The position numbers were made by a program, and so were the translations under genes. DNA of 64,000 nucleotides from Nemertoderma westbladi (taxonomy: Eukaryota; Xenacoelomorpha; Nemertodermatida; Nemertodermatidae). The notes below the pieces were generated by a model. It searched no databases, had not been told where the DNA came from, and worked only from the letters and a program-made list of their open reading frames with translations. The stretch spans positions 1-64,000 of the forward strand of contig JAUCBJ010007841.1 of NCBI GenBank assembly GCA_032718475.1. The letters run 5' to 3'. Below are positions 55,701 through 63,752 of this stretch, one piece after another. Every line of letters starts with the position of its first letter. Positions within the stretch are counted from its first letter, which is position 1.

Positions 55701-57894
55701 GAACAGAGAGACAGATGAACTGAAGTACCAGCTGAGCCAGGAGGGCGCAGACATCCACACAAAGAGAGGCTATGTGTCATACATAGCAAGAATATACGAT
55801 CCCCTAGGTCTAGCATCCCCACTATTAGTCACGGGGAAGCAGATACTCAAGAGAGTATACAAACTGAAGGATGAGTGGGATGTAGAGGTACCAGAGGAGA
55901 TCAAGAAACAGTGGTGTAAGTGGACAGAAGGTTTGGAGAAGATGGGAACATACAACATGCCGCGAGTGTATTTCCCGGATGGGAACATGACGAATCTGGA
56001 CTTACACATGTTCTCCGATGCGTCGTTGGAGGCGTACGGAGCGGCACTCTATTTAGTACAACGAGAGGGGGCTCACAAGCCCAGACTGGCCTTTAGCAAA
56101 GCTAAGTCAACGCCGCCAGATTCAGCATCAGTTCCCAAACTAGAATTGACAGCTGCCAGACTAGGAGTTAGGGCCACAGCCTACCTAGTGGATACTATTC
56201 CCAACATAGTGGAGACACACTACTGGACGGATTCCATGGTAGTGCTTGGTTGGCTACATAACGAAAGGACGAGATACCCTATATTCGTCGCGAATAGGGT
56301 GGACGAGATAAGGGCGACCACAGAATTGGAAAGGTGGCACTACTGCCCAACGGACGAGAACCCAGCGGACTTGTTATCAAGGGGCGTGGCACGCCACACT
56401 TTCTTAAAAAAGGAAGGATTGTGGCAACACGGGCCGCAGTTTCTGAGCGACAAGGAGGCCTGGCCGCCGATGAGAAAGGTGGACCCGGGCTCAGGAGAGG
56501 TAGTGTCAGAAGGAGAAGAGGGAGATTCAGAGGGAGAAGAGATATACTCCCAGATGGTGAGGGAGATAAGGGACGTGCAACCTAAACCAGAAGAACTGTG
56601 CGATAACCCGACGGATAAACTCCTCAGCTACAGCTCTAGTTGGTATAAGACCAAGAAATTAGTGGCGTACTGGAGAGCCTTCGGGAATTTCCTCGCGGGA
56701 GTTGGCAAAGGCAAGAAGATCAGGACAACCATAGATCTGGAAGGAGCGGCCAAAGCAGTCATCCGCTATGAACAACGGAAGAGCTATGGCGACGAGGTGG
56801 AACGCGTCGGTAAACAACAGCACCTTCGACGGGACAGCGAGCTGATCACGCTGTCGCCACAACTTAATGACGACGGGATTCTAGTAATGAATTCCAGGGT
56901 GGGATACAACAACAGCATAGTCGTACCACCGAAACCCATCATCATTCCCACAGGATCGCCAATAGTCCACCAGATTATCTGGGACTCCCACAAGTCGATA
57001 TTGCACGGGGGCACCAACCGAACCCTTACGGAGATACGGAGGACCTTTTGGGTCAAGCAGTTGAGGAAGAAGGTAAAAGCGGTAGTGGGGCAGTGCCAGA
57101 CCTGCCGACGAGCGAAGAAGGAGCGAGCCATACAAGAGATGGCACCACTACCAGCGAGTAGAGTAAGACAGCACGACCCTCCATTTACACATTGCGGTGT
57201 GGACATGTTCGGGCCGATAAAGATCAAGGTGATGCGGCACACGGAGAAACGCTACGGTATTATCTTCGTATGTAACAACACGCGGGCGGTAGGGATAGAA
57301 CTCGCCCAAGATGCAACCGCATCAGCATTTATTAATGCATTAGAAAGGTTCAGAGACCGCAAAGGTGGGACGATCGCAGTAATGTACTCCGACAGCGGAA
57401 CCAACTTTGTGGGAGCAGAGAACGAGATGGCAGAGGCCTTGGACATCTTGGAAGGGGAGGAAGTCAGGGCGGCCATGAGACGACGACAAGTAAAGTGGGA
57501 GAGAAGGACGCCGTATGCACCACATACACTAGGATGCGTCGAGAGACTGGTGGGCAGTTCGAAGCGTCTCATGACGAAGTTAATGAACACCCACATGGTC
57601 ACCGAGGACGTCTTGAGAACAGTGCTTGCGAAGTGCGAGGGTATCATTAATAGCAGACCGCTATATCCGGAGAATGATGACCCTGAGTCATTAGATGTGC
57701 TGACGACCAGCCATTTTCTAATGGAAAGGCCAGCGACCATCGATATGCGGGGTGTAGACCCAGATGACATTCACTCCCGCCAGAGTTGGAAGGTCGCTAA
57801 AGCGATAAGCGCAGAATACTGGAGAAGGTGGGTTGAGGAATACCTACCCCGCTTCACAAAAGAAGCAAGTGGAGGAAGTCGAATAGGGAGTTAA
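52759..57894 (+). CDS. gag-pol: BEL Gag-Pol: DUF1759, zinc finger, protease, RT, RNase H, integrase
   Basis: About 1,710 residues. The first Met-like codon (52828) is TTG and the frame is open upstream to the G run, so this is not an independent start. Domains, with residues counted from 52828: DUF1759 Gag (about 45-190, PPVEPFKFDGSRPEEY); Cys/His finger (about 367-400, CSRCVMSGHRARQC); DUF1758 aspartic protease (LVDSGAAFTLV, about 450); RT (about 733-900, with RMVVDASAKTNG and the FYVDDGMESG active site near 875); RNase H (MFSDASLEAYGAAL near 1060); integrase zinc site (ending CQTCRRAKK near 1423); and DDE core (GVDMFGP 1456, YSDSGTNFVG 1520, LGCVERLVGS 1567). The order PR-RT-RH-IN is the BEL/Pao standard. 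The frame stops at 57892-57894 because of a one-base shift in an A run near 57858. The remaining C-terminal domain lies in the next frame. Confidence 0.9.
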   Translation, partial: GQGDIPPSQYQQYTPIGARTTRPLDGNRSCDTEIWRGPLPPMIYPSQRKAENRTGGPHPTGETIQHPSNPLEAQAMGMATLIDALKTRIELPPVEPFKFDGSRPEEYLQFRRMYSNEILTKNLTQAECLKYLQVYTGGPAYDIVRQYQGIEGGFTTAWRALDREYGHPAKIIRQTLRGITSGGLQDNPVSIKTFANKVEKALIVLKTLDAPYELNASNNITTIAQALPMWLRNKWRKIAFSTRDRKGAEPGLEEMSSFLNYEAELITDPVYSEDSLGKGPKTDYHRPKPEHNTSNALPKLRQSLPYAATQGTASPQVAEGKTTPWNGQGNNNNTNKYNPSTSSRPNPNNKNSRDFGTNAAAIRNALYKEGYDPKSKCQLHTNALHQTMNCRYWQALPREDQVEYAARNEICSRCVMSGHRARQCKETPVKFGQRKGQTMATSTVGTKKRGTVLLGVVPVRVIGEGNRSVTTLMLVDSGAAFTLVEDWVAEEIGLRTRPSRMAVTTISSKDEVLEMRTGRCTIAAIAPGCDYGASIDPIQVIESININARRPTNIEVEQYKFLDDIDFSIPEVDVRKVSIIVGMDCPTAHERMQTVFGEDKQCDPVAILTPFGWTLSGPIKSKIPFRMSETSGCMFAGTMQEMSDERAEEQLKRLLRQDFEGLKETGVGTSVEDKQAQQSVEESMKCDEGRYTIGMVWKLPKLPLPDNRGMVLTRLRKLKQTLKRSPEKNEYIHRTIKKYVEKGWAVELPVDEPNTDRTYYLPLHVALDPKKGKLRMVVDASAKTNGKCLNDYLLEGPNIYNSGIEVLLRFRNGKHAFTCDIEGMFNQVRVTEEDSDSQRFLWYNGDEEPSIIPTYKMVVQNMGAKSSSFTTTMAVRDTVKGKEDRYSTRAVDMIRRGFYVDDGMESGNTVKEILDTGREVRDILKGSGFNLTKFQSSSEEFIKAIGDERPESTMDNPTTAKGQDMANKRTESQQKALGIVWNRETDELKYQLSQEGADIHTKRGYVSYIARIYDPLGLASPLLVTGKQILKRVYKLKDEWDVEVPEEIKKQWCKWTEGLEKMGTYNMPRVYFPDGNMTNLDLHMFSDASLEAYGAALYLVQREGAHKPRLAFSKAKSTPPDSASVPKLELTAARLGVRATAYLVDTIPNIVETHYWTDSMVVLGWLHNERTRYPIFVANRVDEIRATTELERWHYCPTDENPADLLSRGVARHTFLKKEGLWQHGPQFLSDKEAWPPMRKVDPGSGEVVSEGEEGDSEGEEIYSQMVREIRDVQPKPEELCDNPTDKLLSYSSSWYKTKKLVAYWRAFGNFLAGVGKGKKIRTTIDLEGAAKAVIRYEQRKSYGDEVERVGKQQHLRRDSELITLSPQLNDDGILVMNSRVGYNNSIVVPPKPIIIPTGSPIVHQIIWDSHKSILHGGTNRTLTEIRRTFWVKQLRKKVKAVVGQCQTCRRAKKERAIQEMAPLPASRVRQHDPPFTHCGVDMFGPIKIKVMRHTEKRYGIIFVCNNTRAVGIELAQDATASAFINALERFRDRKGGTIAVMYSDSGTNFVGAENEMAEALDILEGEEVRAAMRRRQVKWERRTPYAPHTLGCVERLVGSSKRLMTKLMNTHMVTEDVLRTVLAKCEGIINSRPLYPENDDPESLDVLTTSHFLMERPATIDMRGVDPDDIHSRQSWKVAKAISAEYWRRWVEEYLPRFTKEASGGSRIGS

Positions 57895-58097
57895 GAGAGG
57901 GCGATCTCGTAATCGTCACGGATAATACCATCATCAACAACCAGTGGCGGTTGGCGAGAGTTGTAGGCACTTACTCCGATGAGGACGGAAGAGTCCGATC
58001 GGTAGAAGTGCGGATAGGGGGCAAGATAGGTGCGAAAGACAGAAAAACCTACAGGAGAGCTGTAGGGAAATGCTGTCTATTAGAAGGGGCACCTTAG
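57862..58097 (+). pseudogene. BEL integrase C-terminal domain (DUF5641), frameshifted
   Basis: In the frame -1 to pol, the segment from RSKWRKSNRELREGDLVIV to WRLARVVGTYSDEDGRVRSV is the DUF5641 domain that normally ends BEL integrases. It ends with TAG at 58095-58097. The two frames join at AAAA (57858-57861), so loss of one A from a homopolymer explains the split. It could be a real mutation or an assembly error. Confidence 0.8.
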
Positions 58098-58194
58098 ATC
58101 GTTTGTTAGAAAGGAGTTTAGTCGTCCAAGTTTTGGACTGAGGGGGGTGGGATAGAGGGCGAGACGCCCTTCCCACACATAAAATAAAAATAAA

Positions 58195-58840
58195 ATAAAT
58201 AAAAATTAGAGTTAGTTAGTTAGTTAGGAGTTAGCTACAAGGTACGTAGTACCTAGAGCTAGTTAGTTAGTTAAGAGTCAGTTAGAAGGTACGTAGTACC
58301 TAGAGCTAGTTAGTTAGTTAGGAGTTAGTTAGAAGGTACGTAGTACCTAGAGTTAGTTAGTTAGTTAGATAGGAGGTACGTAGTACCGAGAGTTAGGAGT
58401 CAGTTAGTTAGAGGTGTTAGAGAAGTAGTAAGAGGGTACGTAGTACCGGTGGTTAGTAGAGTTAGAGGTTAGTAAGAGGGTACGTAGTACCGGTTAGTAA
58501 GAGTAGAGTTAGAGTAGTTAGTTAGAGGGTACGTAGTACCGGTGGTTAGTAGAGTTAGAGGTTAGTAAGAGGGTACATAGTACCGGTTAGTAAGAGTAGA
58601 GTTAGAGTAGTTAGTTAGAGGGTACGTAGTACCGTTGGTTAGTAGAGAAGGTTAGTGGAGTTAGAGGTTAGTAAGAGGGTACGTAGTACCAGTTAGTAAG
58701 AGTAGAGTTGGAAGTTAGTAAGAGGGTACGTAGTACCGATAGTTAGTGGAGTCAGAGAGTAGTAAGAGGGTACGTAGTACCGCTAGTTAGTTAGAGGTTA
58801 GTAAGAGGGTACGTAGTACCAATTAGTAAGAGATAGAGGT
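58195..58840 (+). repeat. GGTACGTAGTACC minisatellite in the BEL
   Basis: About 13 units of variable length (roughly 40-60 bp), each containing ggtacgtagtacc (a perfect 5-bp stem GGTAC/GTACC around GTA) and gttagttag-rich spacers. It separates pol from the extra 3' ORFs. It has no coding role that I can see. It could act as a structured RNA spacer. Confidence 0.85.
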
Positions 58841-59303
58841 AGAAGGGTATACATAGTATAGATATTAGTCAGTAGTTAGTAGCGAGAGGGGGGCATATGA
58901 GTACAGTTGGATAGATCGTGTAGGCCACGCGACATATACTGCTGTACTGCACAGGCCCATAGAGTAGGTCAGAATGTGGATTATGAAATAGAATAATCCA
59001 TAAACAGTAAAGTAGTAGAATTAAGTTAAATCAAAATAAATAGAATAAATAGGGCTAAAAATTACAAATTATGGTAACAACAGGGAAGTTGTTCTGGAAC
59101 ATAATTAAAGCAACGGACAGAAATTGCAAATAGGGTACATTTGTTAGCTACAAAATTAAGTAATAGAAATTTAGGCTAAAAGGCGTAGTTAGATAGGAAA
59201 TAGGCCATTCTCGAACTGTGCAGACCATCAGAAACTTATCACTCATCTGTATTGCGCCTTGGTAAGGCACCACCTTACAGGTGAGCGAGTGAGAGTGTTT
59301 GGA
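58841..59303 (+). other. BEL internal non-coding segment
   Basis: AT-richer stretch between the minisatellite and the extra ORFs, with no ORF. The segment gccttggtaaggcaccacct at about 59256 could hold a small hairpin (GCCTT/AAGGC). Nothing else recognised. Confidence 0.4.
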
Positions 59304-59834
59304 ATGGCGGGAAAACTGATCAGAAAGAGAAAGGCGGAACAAGGAGGAAAGGAGATACTGGTGGATTTCACCAAGAGGCATCCGGAAGTGAAGACGAGAG
59401 GATACTACGAGAGGTTGGGAAAGGGTCACGCGGCACGGGCGCTGCAGGACCACTTCCGGGAGATGCACGAACAGCGGCTGGTCGGGACCTACGGGACGCC
59501 GTCGCTGGACAACGCGATCTTCCAACACTTCCACTACGTGGTGAAGGGGGACGAGGCGAAGTTCGGGATTCCGAAGTACCCGAGGGAGTCGCCGAAGAAG
59601 GATTGGAAGAGGTTTATAGAGTCCGTCAACAGGGGAGGATATATGATCCTAGACGACGAGGGAACCGTGGAAGACGAGGAGGGTTCGAGACGAGGATCAG
59701 CGGGGTCGGCCAGGACCATACTCCTACATTTGGCCGCGCCAAATGGGGACATTTTCTTATTCAACCTAGGAACGTACGGGAGAAAGGACGGGCCAAAATT
59801 AAACCGGTTGCCGAAAGCGTGCAAGTCCTGGTAA
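59304..59834 (+). CDS. Extra BEL ORF A, downstream of pol, unknown
   Basis: From ATG at 59304 (MAGKLIRKRKAEQGG): a basic, soluble-looking protein with no transmembrane segment and no known domain (EILVDFTKRHPEVKTRGYYE, then the FHYVVKGDEAKFGIP segment). From about 59700 the translation becomes less coherent, while the frame at +2 (open from 59603) reads a plausible continuation (REKSTTKVGSAIRKDAER, then ATNLLDMQKVFMAM). A frameshift between about 59690 and 59800 is therefore likely, joining A to B. It is not an envelope gene: no signal peptide or membrane anchor is present. Confidence 0.55.
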   Translation: MAGKLIRKRKAEQGGKEILVDFTKRHPEVKTRGYYERLGKGHAARALQDHFREMHEQRLVGTYGTPSLDNAIFQHFHYVVKGDEAKFGIPKYPRESPKKDWKRFIESVNRGGYMILDDEGTVEDEEGSRRGSAGSARTILLHLAAPNGDIFLFNLGTYGRKDGPKLNRLPKACKSW

Positions 59835-61369
59835 GAGAGAAGTCGACGACGAAAGTGGGATCGGCGATTCGCAAGGACGCGGAGAGAATCATCGGTCCGG
59901 ACGCCACCAACCTCCTGGATATGCAGAAGGTCTTCATGGCTATGACAGCACCAGATGGGTTGGGAGTAGTCGGGAACACAGGCCAATGCGGGCCGGTGGC
60001 AATGGGCCAGCTATTGGGGCTCGTATGCCACAAACCGATGGACTAGGGGAAGTTCAGGGAGGAATACGGTGCAGAACTAGCGAACTCGCTAAAGTGGGGA
60101 GCGAGACCGGGAAAGCAAGAGGTGTATCAATTCCGAAGAGAAGCGATAAAGGTATATCAGAAGCGATATATCCTGCAGGAAGATTGGATAATGATAAGTT
60201 TGCTTAACTTATTCATGACCGTGGTTATCGAGAGGGAACCAGCGGCATTTCTGTTATCGGGATCACCCCTAAGCTACAGGAGAGCCTTTAAGACGGCCTT
60301 CGACGGTCTGGTAGACCACCCGGGGCTGAAGGGCGAGTCGGTGTACTACAACAGCCGACATCTGATAGACGGGGAGATAGATACGCCGTATCAGAGATGG
60401 GAGCAGCTAGAGACAGATAGACGAGAGGCAAAGCGACTGGAAGAAGTCGCGAGACGGAAAAGGATAGAAGCAGAGGAGAGGGAGGAGGAGGCCAGGACGC
60501 AGAGTTACGGCTTCGAGGAACAGGCAGGCTTAGACGAACTTCGTTGGACTTCATCAGGGAGTTCGGGGGAGTCTCTAGGGCGAGAACTGGGATGGACGGT
60601 GGGATCGCCGAAACAGTCGACGTCGGGGTTGCAAGCGATGCCCATACCAGCGGGCGCCGAAGGCGACCAACCGCTAAGGAAGTTTGGGGAGCTAGAGGGA
60701 TGGAGAGCTACGGGCGAGAGCCAAGGCGGGAAGGGACATAGTGGATCCATCGGGATACCGGGGTTGGAGCCACTGCCAGAGGAGGACGAAGACGACGACG
60801 AGTTCGGAGAGATACCGCCCATCGAGAGGATTGGCCACTCGGACACGGACTGGGTTGGCGGGAGGGTGGTGACGGCCAGTGGGGCGAGGGCCTTCTGGGA
60901 TAGACCAGGCAAGCGGGCCTGGGTGCACGAGGAGCCGGCAATGGATTTCGCGGGGAGCACTATCAGGTTGGGCGAGCAACCGGGGACGGCACCACGGGTA
61001 GTATTCGGGGAGACGATGCCCGAGAGGGGCGAGGAGATCGACGTAGACAGGGACACTAACGTGGAGAAGTTCGCCTACCAGCGACTCCACAGACCGCGGA
61101 GATCGCTTGGGACGAAAGACGACGTGGGCGGGAGACATTGGTACTCGGTTGCGATGGATTACTGTGGGAGACAGACCCACCAGGAAAGGAGGTGTTTGTA
61201 CCGATTCCAAAAGGGGACCTTTTGTCTCTACTGCCGCGAGTCGAGCCACAGGATGGGGGCGTGTCCACAGTTGCATAACCGATGTCCGAAGTGTAACTTC
61301 CAGGGACACTACGGACGCCAGTGCGACTGGATGGACGATGAAGAGAAGTTCAGAATCTTCGAGGAGTGA
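59603..61369 (+). CDS. Extra BEL ORF B, Gag-like with two CCHC zinc knuckles
   Basis: One frame runs from 59603 to the TGA at 61367-61369, interrupted only by a TAG at 60044-60046 (context TAG GGG). The first 350 or so residues include helical charged segments (EEVARRKRIEAEEREEE) and acidic linkers (LPEEDEDDDEFGEIPP). The C-terminus carries two canonical CX2CX4HX4C knuckles: CLYCRESSHRMGAC and CPKCNFQGHYGRQC. Such tandem knuckles mark retroviral-type nucleocapsid proteins that bind RNA. Finding them 3' of pol, when the main Gag already has its own finger region, is unusual. Role in RNA packaging is inferred. Alternatives are a captured gag from another element or a host gene. Confidence 0.65.
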
Positions 61370-61384
61370 GCCGACGTCGGGGCC

Positions 61385-61861
61385 ATGACGCGGCAACGCA
61401 TGAAGGCTCAGGAGTTCAAGAGGGGTTTCTTCCTTATCAATCAGGAGGCTCACTTGGAAATCATAAAGCGGAGGTTACCGTTTACCTATCAAGAGGTAGC
61501 AACGGCGGCGTCGTATGCCGGGGTGATAAATACACAGAGGTATTTGGACAGGTGGACGCCACAGAACCGAGGGGAGTTTAGGGATTTCTTGGCGGAGCAC
61601 GTGCCGCGAGCAATGAAGATGATCTTATGGGACGCCACCAGGGGGAGACAACAGGGCCACTCGGAGGGGCCACCCGCGAAGCGATATCGGGAGCTGATAA
61701 CACCAGCACCCAAGGAGCCAACGACCGGGATCAGTAAGGAGGTGGCGGCGAGGGTCCGAAGACAGAAAGCGGATCCCAGAGGAGCGGTAGTGACCAGGAA
61801 ACGACCCAGGGAGGAGGACGGCAAAGGGAAAGACTTGAGGTGGTTCCCAAAGTCAGGGTGA
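61385..61861 (+). CDS. Extra BEL ORF C, basic protein, unknown
   Basis: 158 residues from a true ATG (MTRQRMKAQEFKRGF), 16 bp after and in the same frame as the ORF B stop; the frame stays open through the gap, so B and C may be one protein if the TGA is read through. The N-terminal half looks globular (FTYQEVATAASYAGVINTQR, then RYLDRW). The C-terminal half is Lys/Arg/Pro-rich (KRPREEDGKGKD), which would suit nucleic-acid binding or nuclear import. No recognised domain. Confidence 0.5.
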   Translation: MTRQRMKAQEFKRGFFLINQEAHLEIIKRRLPFTYQEVATAASYAGVINTQRYLDRWTPQNRGEFRDFLAEHVPRAMKMILWDATRGRQQGHSEGPPAKRYRELITPAPKEPTTGISKEVAARVRRQKADPRGAVVTRKRPREEDGKGKDLRWFPKSG

Positions 61862-62104
61862 GAACAGAGTGGGGCTAAAGTGGCGAAAGTGTTGGGGAAA
61901 CAAAAGTCGTGTGAGAGGAGCGCACGATCGGCCCGACATGGGACGCCAGGTGAACCGGGTAGCATTATCATACCCATAGTGAGCGGCCTGGAAAGCTGGC
62001 TCCGAGAGAAAATAGTTCCACCCCACACCCGATGCTAGATCGGGATCCAGCGGAATTGTAGCGCACTTTAGGAGGATGCTATCTTCTCACCGGGAAGATA
62101 GCAT
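61862..62104 (+). other. BEL 3' untranslated region
   Basis: No ORF. Contains an inverted pair, ctatcttctc next to gggaagatag, just before the purine tract. Confidence 0.5.
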
Positions 62105-62113
62105 GGGGGGGAG
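62105..62113 (+). promoter_or_regulatory. BEL polypurine tract
   Basis: GGGGGGGAG lies immediately before TGTTAGC of the 3' LTR, the expected plus-strand primer site. Confidence 0.8.
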
Positions 62114-62623
62114 TGTTAGCTTATCCAATTCCGCTAACACAAACCCATAAAGTAAGCCGTTAAGCAATATTGGGGGCCACGAGGTTGATTACCCAATCTC
62201 GTGCCACCCCAATAAAATGGGAAGGAGAAACACACAATAAGGGTCAGGGGCCACACCCCTGACCGGGAGAGAATAGCAGGAGTGAGGGAAACACTCCAAA
62301 GGGCGCCAACAGGGATATCAGCCAATGGGAGGGAGGCACCGGCTAGGTACAGTAACAAGGCCAACCCGTGCAATATAACCAGTTAACGGTAATCAGTTAT
62401 TTCAGTTATCTCATTGTGTTGGTCGGTTTAGCTAGGATAGGACCGGAACTTTAATTACCGTTGCGTAACCACTGTGCAGACATCTTATTCTATATCTATA
62501 CTATTATACCGGAGGACTTTATACAGCAATCAACAATTATCCACCTTTTACACACACACAGCGGGAACGCGACGCGTAAATCAAAAACCGGATAAACCGG
62601 GATCCTTTGTGGATCCCGTCACA
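62114..62623 (+). mobile_element. BEL 3' LTR (510 bp)
   Basis: Same ends and length as the 5' LTR, two substitutions apart. Followed by TTGAT (62624-62628), the target duplication. Confidence 0.92.
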
Positions 62624-63440
62624 TTGATGATGACTTAGGAGTACTCTCAGAATCACTAGAGGGAGCCCAACGGCTCCTCAGCTCATTAGAACATGCTGCT
62701 TCTAGTGTTGGTCTTTTTATTAACTCCAGAAAGACCAAAATTTTGACAGTTAACTTTGAAAGTCCTCAGCAAGTCTCTGATCGGATGAGCATAAGCTCAA
62801 AAGATGGTATGCTTGAACATGTGGATGACTTCTGTTACCTGGGATCATGGATCCGGAAGTCAGGTGAGGACCTTCGAATACGTAAGGGAAAGGCATGGGC
62901 AGCCTTGAATAGGCTTTCCAGGATTTGGAAGTCACCGAGAATTAATCGGAAACTTAAGGTCCGATTATTTAGAGCAGCAGTAGTTCCAGTACTCCTCTAT
63001 GGGAGTCCATGCTGGGCTCTAACTGCTGAGGACACAAAATCTCTGGATGGCACATTCACAAGAATGCTACGCCGGGTTCATTGTGTCAAGTACAATTCAC
63101 ACATCTCCAACCAGACACTATATAACATTGGAGGTGTCTCATTGGTTCCCCCAAACTTGACACTAGAACAAAATCGCCTCCGCTTTGCAGGACATTACTT
63201 TCGCCGTGAGGACCAGCCAGTACATAATCTTGTACTTTGGCAGCCTCATGGAGTGAATAAGCATGGTGGACAGCCCATGACTTTCTTGAGACGCATCTTA
63301 AAGAACGCTGGCCTTGGAGATGCGGATGATCTAGCAAATGTCATGGGTGATGGGGAGTTGTGGCGGTGCAATTTTGTCGATAAGCCGGCACAGCATTCTT
63401 AAAAATGCAGCTGCAATGCAGCATGCCGATCCTAATAGTA
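62624..63440 (+). pseudogene. LINE reverse transcriptase C-terminus and 3' end
   Basis: The 3' continuation of the LINE interrupted by the BEL. One frame is open from the RT box through LEGAQRLLSSLEHAASSVGL, VDDFCYLGSWIRKSGED, LLYGSPCWALTAEDT, RMLRRVHCVKYN, NRLRFAGHYFRREDQP and GGQPMTFLRRILKNAGL to a TAA at about 63402. The 3' tail has atgcagctgcaatgcagcat followed by a short TAG/TAC microsatellite. This is the best-preserved copy of the family in the window. Clade assignment (RTE- or I-like) is not certain. Confidence 0.85.
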
Positions 63441-63544
63441 GTAGTACTTTTCGCAGAACCCCCTTTTCGAAGAATCCCTGGTGGAATGTCCTTTCTGATA
63501 TAAATAAATGAATTGGAGTTGAGCTGTTAATGCAACTGTAATTA

Positions 63545-63752
63545 AAGGTGTTATATTATGGTTTTGTTCAGAAATGGAAAAAATGAGAAAGAGCGTCACC
63601 GGGGATTGAACCAGCGCTATACGTACGTTTCACCCTATCAGGCCTCTTCAGTAGCGCTAACCAGTTCAGCCACTTGTCCCTGACATTCACTTTGTGACGC
63701 GCTTTCTCATTTTTTCCATTTCTGAACAAAACCATAATATTACATACACCTT
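63545..63752. repeat. Short hairpin element with a tRNA-like centre
   Basis: Inverted arms of about 45-50 bp (attatggttttgttcagaaa, then tggaaaaaatgagaaag, at 63555-63592; the complement at 63696-63748) enclose a tRNA-like block on the minus strand. The block has A-box-like GTGGCTGAACTGGTTAGCGC and B-box-like GGTTCAATCCC, and GTGACGC or GCGTCAC at its edges. It is not a functional tRNA: the usual arm spacing is stretched and the acceptor stem is replaced by the arms. Confidence 0.7.

Larger units (their letters stand above)
42297..62623 (+). mobile_element. BEL/Pao LTR retrotransposon, giant, with nested Ty3 element
   Basis: 20,327 bp from LTR to LTR, flanked by TTGAT at 42292-42296 and 62624-62628. 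Internal order: charged N-terminal ORF, nested Ty3 (about 44452-51977), second N-terminal segment, gag-protease-RT-RNaseH-integrase, a GTACGTAGTAC minisatellite, then extra ORFs with zinc knuckles, a purine tract and the 3' LTR. Without the Ty3 the element is about 12.8 kb, roughly twice the usual BEL/Pao length. The coding parts are GC-rich against AT-rich surroundings. The near-identical LTRs show a recent insertion. Confidence 0.9.

Noticed and set aside
56334-57770. Several ORFs overlapping BEL pol on other frames and strands
   Set aside because: Shadows of a clearly conserved RT/integrase frame.
59304-61861. Envelope gene of a BEL retrovirus-like element
   Set aside because: No signal peptide, hydrophobic fusion segment or membrane anchor; zinc knuckles point to a nucleic-acid-binding role.
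63600-63690. tRNA gene on the minus strand
   Set aside because: The box motifs are good, but spacing and stems do not form a standard cloverleaf and it lies between MITE-like arms.
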